From contig DDRS01000017.1 in assembly GCA_002343685.1 (NCBI GenBank), positions 1 to 64,000 of the forward strand: DNA of 64,000 bases, in the 5' to 3' direction. Origin of the DNA: Thiobacillus denitrificans (GTDB lineage: Bacteria; Pseudomonadota; Gammaproteobacteria; Burkholderiales; Thiobacillaceae). A program made the position numbers and the translations under genes. The stretch's first letter is position 1. Every line of letters starts with the position of its first letter. The notes under the pieces were generated by a model that made no database searches, was not told where the DNA came from, and saw nothing but the letters and a program-made list of their open reading frames with translations. This document shows positions 61,956-64,000 of this stretch, one piece after another.

Positions 61956-62426
61956 ATGGGAACCAACAAGGACTATTTCTCCGAACTCGACCCTGCCTAC
62001 CAGGGGAAGGGCCTGAAATTCGGCATCGTCATGAGCCGCTTCAATCGGGACATCTGCGAGGGCCTGCTGTCAGCCTGCGAAGCGGAGCTGCTGCGGCTGG
62101 GCGTGGCCCGTGATGACGTGCTGCTGGTCAACGTGCCCGGCGCGCTCGAACATCCTCTGGCGCTGCAGGAACTGGCGCTGTCCGAGAAATACGATGCGCT
62201 CATCGCACTGGGCGCCGTGGTACGCGGCGACACCTACCATTTCGAAGTCGTCTCGAACGAATCCGCACGCGGCATCCTCGATGTGCAGCTGAAAACCGGT
62301 GTGCCGATCGCCAACGCCATCCTCACCGTGGATACCGAAGAACAGGGCCACCGACGCATGGCCGAGAAAGGCCGCGACGCCGCGCGCGCCGCGATCGAAA
62401 TGGCCAACCTGCTGAAACGCCTTTGA
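61956..62426 (+). CDS. ribH: 6,7-dimethyl-8-ribityllumazine synthase
   Basis: A 156-residue lumazine synthase that condenses the RibB and RibD products. Signature segments: FGIVMSRFNRDICEGLLSACEAEL, VPGALEHPLALQELA, ALGAVVRGDTYHFEVVSNESARGI with the catalytic His, and NAILTVDTEEQGHRR. Preceded by AAAGGAC. One base separates its stop from nusB. Confidence 0.97.
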   Translation: MGTNKDYFSELDPAYQGKGLKFGIVMSRFNRDICEGLLSACEAELLRLGVARDDVLLVNVPGALEHPLALQELALSEKYDALIALGAVVRGDTYHFEVVSNESARGILDVQLKTGVPIANAILTVDTEEQGHRRMAEKGRDAARAAIEMANLLKRL

Positions 62427-62427
62427 G

Positions 62428-62880
62428 ATGGCCGGTTCCCGCAAGACCGCACGCGAATTCACGCTGCAAGGCGTCTACGCCTGGTTGGTGGGCGGTGCCG
62501 ACGTCACCCTGATCGCCGCCAATCTCAAGGAGGACGAGCAGTTCAAGCGCGCCGACGAGGGTTATTTCCGCACGCTGCTCTACGGCGTGCTCAAAGAGGA
62601 GGACATGCTGAGTTCGCGGATCGCGCCCCTGCTCGACCGTCCGCTCGCCGAGCTTTCGCCCATCGAACGCGGCATCCTGCTCATCGGCGCGTATGAACTA
62701 CTGCACTGTCCCGACGTGCCCTGGCGCGTCGCCATCAACGAAGGCGTCGAACTCGCCAAGAAATTCGGCGGCACCGACGGCCACAAGTACATCAACGGCG
62801 TACTCGACAAGCTAGCGCAGGACGTGCGCGCAGTCGAAATCGCGCACGCGAAGAAGAAAGGCGTGAGCGGTGAACAGTAA
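62428..62880 (+). CDS. nusB: Transcription antitermination factor NusB
   Basis: A 150-residue all-helical protein that binds boxA RNA with NusE in rRNA antitermination. ARRKTAREFTLQGVYAW-like N-terminus (here SRKTAREFTLQGVYAWLV), LSPIERGILLIGAYEL and VAINEGVELAKKFGGTDGHKYINGVLDKLA are typical. Placement after ribH is standard. Confidence 0.97.
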   Translation: MAGSRKTAREFTLQGVYAWLVGGADVTLIAANLKEDEQFKRADEGYFRTLLYGVLKEEDMLSSRIAPLLDRPLAELSPIERGILLIGAYELLHCPDVPWRVAINEGVELAKKFGGTDGHKYINGVLDKLAQDVRAVEIAHAKKKGVSGEQ

Positions 62881-62927
62881 GCAGTGAGCGGAATCCGCTC
62901 CCCGCTTTCCCCTTCCCGCTCACCAAC

Positions 62928-63881
62928 ATGGAATTCGACCTCATCGCCAGACACTTCACCCGCGCCACTCCTGGCGCGGTGTTGGGGGTCGGCGACGACT
63001 GCGCGCTGCTGGCACCGACGCCGGGCATGCAGTTGGCGGTATCGTCCGACATGCTGCTCGAAGGCCGCCATTTCTCGCCGCAGGACAGCCCGGCCGGGCT
63101 CGGCCACAAGTCGCTGGCGGTGAACCTGTCGGACCTCGCCGCGATGGGCGCGACACCGCGCTGGGCGACACTGGCCATCGCCCTGCCTGACGAGAACGAT
63201 GCCTGGCTCACCGCGTTCGCGCGGGGATTTTTCCGCATGGCCGACATGCACGCCATCGAACTGGTCGGCGGCGACACCACACGCGGCGCGCTGACGATCA
63301 GCCTCACGGTGATGGGCGAAGTGCCGCCAGGGCAGGCGCTGCGGCGTGACGGCGCCCAGGCCGGCGACGACATCTGGGTGTCCGGCGTGATCGGTTCGGC
63401 AGCGCTGGCGCTGGCGTATCGCCAGGGCCGTTTGTTCATGGAACAGATCGACGCCGCCAAGGTGCTGCCCGCGCTTTACCTGCCGACGCCGCGCATCGAG
63501 CTTGGCCTGGCGCTGCGCGGGCTCGCATCCAGCGCGATCGACATTTCGGATGGATTACTGGGCGACCTCGGCCACATCCTGGAACGCTCGCGCGTCGGCG
63601 CCACGCTCGAATTTTCCACGCTGCCGACACTGCCGGTCGTGCAGGCCTATCTGCATGAAGCCGTGGCACGCGATTGCGTGCTGGCGGGCGGCGACGACTA
63701 CGAACTGTGTTTCACTGCCCCCGCCTGTCGACGCAATGCGGTGCTGGCAGCCGCCGCATCCGCTGGCGTGGCGGTCACGCGCATCGGCCACATCCATGCC
63801 GAGCCCGGCCTTACTGTCATCGATGCCAACGGTCAGCCGCTACATGTCGATAAAACGGGATACGACCACTTTGCAACCTGA
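62928..63881 (+). CDS. thiL: Thiamine-monophosphate kinase
   Basis: A 317-residue kinase that makes thiamine diphosphate from thiamine monophosphate. N-terminal EFDLIARHFTR, GVGDDCALLAPTPGMQLAVSSDMLLEGRHF (Mg and nucleotide binding), LAVNLSDLAAMGATPRW, LVGGDTTRGALTISLTVMGE and the late AIDISDGLLGDLGH and LAGGDDYELCF are all present. The 47-base gap after nusB contains a 15-base palindrome, GAGCGGAATCCGCTC. Confidence 0.97.
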   Translation: MEFDLIARHFTRATPGAVLGVGDDCALLAPTPGMQLAVSSDMLLEGRHFSPQDSPAGLGHKSLAVNLSDLAAMGATPRWATLAIALPDENDAWLTAFARGFFRMADMHAIELVGGDTTRGALTISLTVMGEVPPGQALRRDGAQAGDDIWVSGVIGSAALALAYRQGRLFMEQIDAAKVLPALYLPTPRIELGLALRGLASSAIDISDGLLGDLGHILERSRVGATLEFSTLPTLPVVQAYLHEAVARDCVLAGGDDYELCFTAPACRRNAVLAAAASAGVAVTRIGHIHAEPGLTVIDANGQPLHVDKTGYDHFAT

Positions 63882-64000
63882 TCTCCGATTCCTGCTTGCA
63901 CATCCGGCGCACCTGATCGCCCTCGGTTTCGGCAGCGGGCTCGCGCCAAAGGCGCCGGGCACCGTCGGTACCGTACTCGGCCTGCCGCTGTTCTGGTTGA
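63871..64000 (+). CDS. pgpA: Phosphatidylglycerophosphatase A, N-terminal part
   Basis: The window ends inside this gene. From the TTG at 63871, overlapping thiL by 11 bases, it reads LQPDLRFLLAHPAHLIALGFGSGLAPKAPGTVGTVLGLP, the typical PgpA start with GFGSGL and PGTxG. PgpA dephosphorylates phosphatidylglycerol phosphate in the inner membrane. The exact start codon is uncertain. Confidence 0.9.
   Translation, partial: MQPDLRFLLAHPAHLIALGFGSGLAPKAPGTVGTVLGLPLFWL

Overview
The window is about 64 kb of GC-rich chromosome, densely coded on both strands. The gene order glyA-nrdR-ribD and ribE-ribBA-ribH-nusB-thiL-pgpA is characteristic of Betaproteobacteria. Two DsrC/TusE-family genes, a DUF302 protein, a small cytochrome c, class III ribonucleotide reductase, an O2-independent ubiquinone set (UbiT, UbiU, UbiV) and a nitric-oxide-type cluster suggest a facultatively anaerobic, probably denitrifying and sulfur-oxidising member such as a Thiobacillus-like organism. 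The genus is an inference. I see no rRNA, tRNA, CRISPR array or intact insertion sequence.

Left part (1-13.5 kb): a PstS-like binding protein, a porin and a PAS-GGDEF-EAL protein; a DsrC-like protein without either arm cysteine; ilvE and small neighbours; a YheT-like hydrolase; phosphomannomutase; a GT4 glycosyltransferase; and a second pairing of a periplasmic binding protein with a GGDEF-EAL protein. Next (13.5-29.5 kb): a CorA-like transporter, a beta-propeller/thioredoxin-like exported pair, mog, an EI24 protein, a large AsmA-like DUF748 protein, darP/pmbA, an esterase, TRAP permeases, an FKBP, a YgiQ-type radical SAM protein and DUF2288.

Middle (29.5-42.8 kb): a two-component system with two tandem COG4705 membrane proteins and a PepSY protein; DUF302; cytochrome c; Mut7-C; a 42-residue basic protein; glpK-glpD; an AT-rich orphan; coq7; a TRAP binding protein; glyA. 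Right part (42.8-64 kb): nrdR-ribD, then about 15 kb of anaerobic and NO-related genes, then the rest of the riboflavin operon with nusB, thiL and the start of pgpA.

The most unusual items are these. The class III ribonucleotide reductase has its glycyl-radical loop encoded as a separate 62-residue gene with its own ribosome-binding site. A duplicated DUF2249 plus polytopic-membrane-protein module, once with hemerythrin, is preceded by NsrR-like operators. A 25-bp perfect palindrome precedes a MarR gene. Two DsrC paralogues have altered arm cysteines. Two long inverted repeats enclose the ribosome-binding sites of nrdR and ribE. In the six-gene operon for O2-independent ubiquinone synthesis, queD, a YhcC-type radical SAM gene and a nitronate-monooxygenase-like gene lie among ubiT, ubiV and ubiU.
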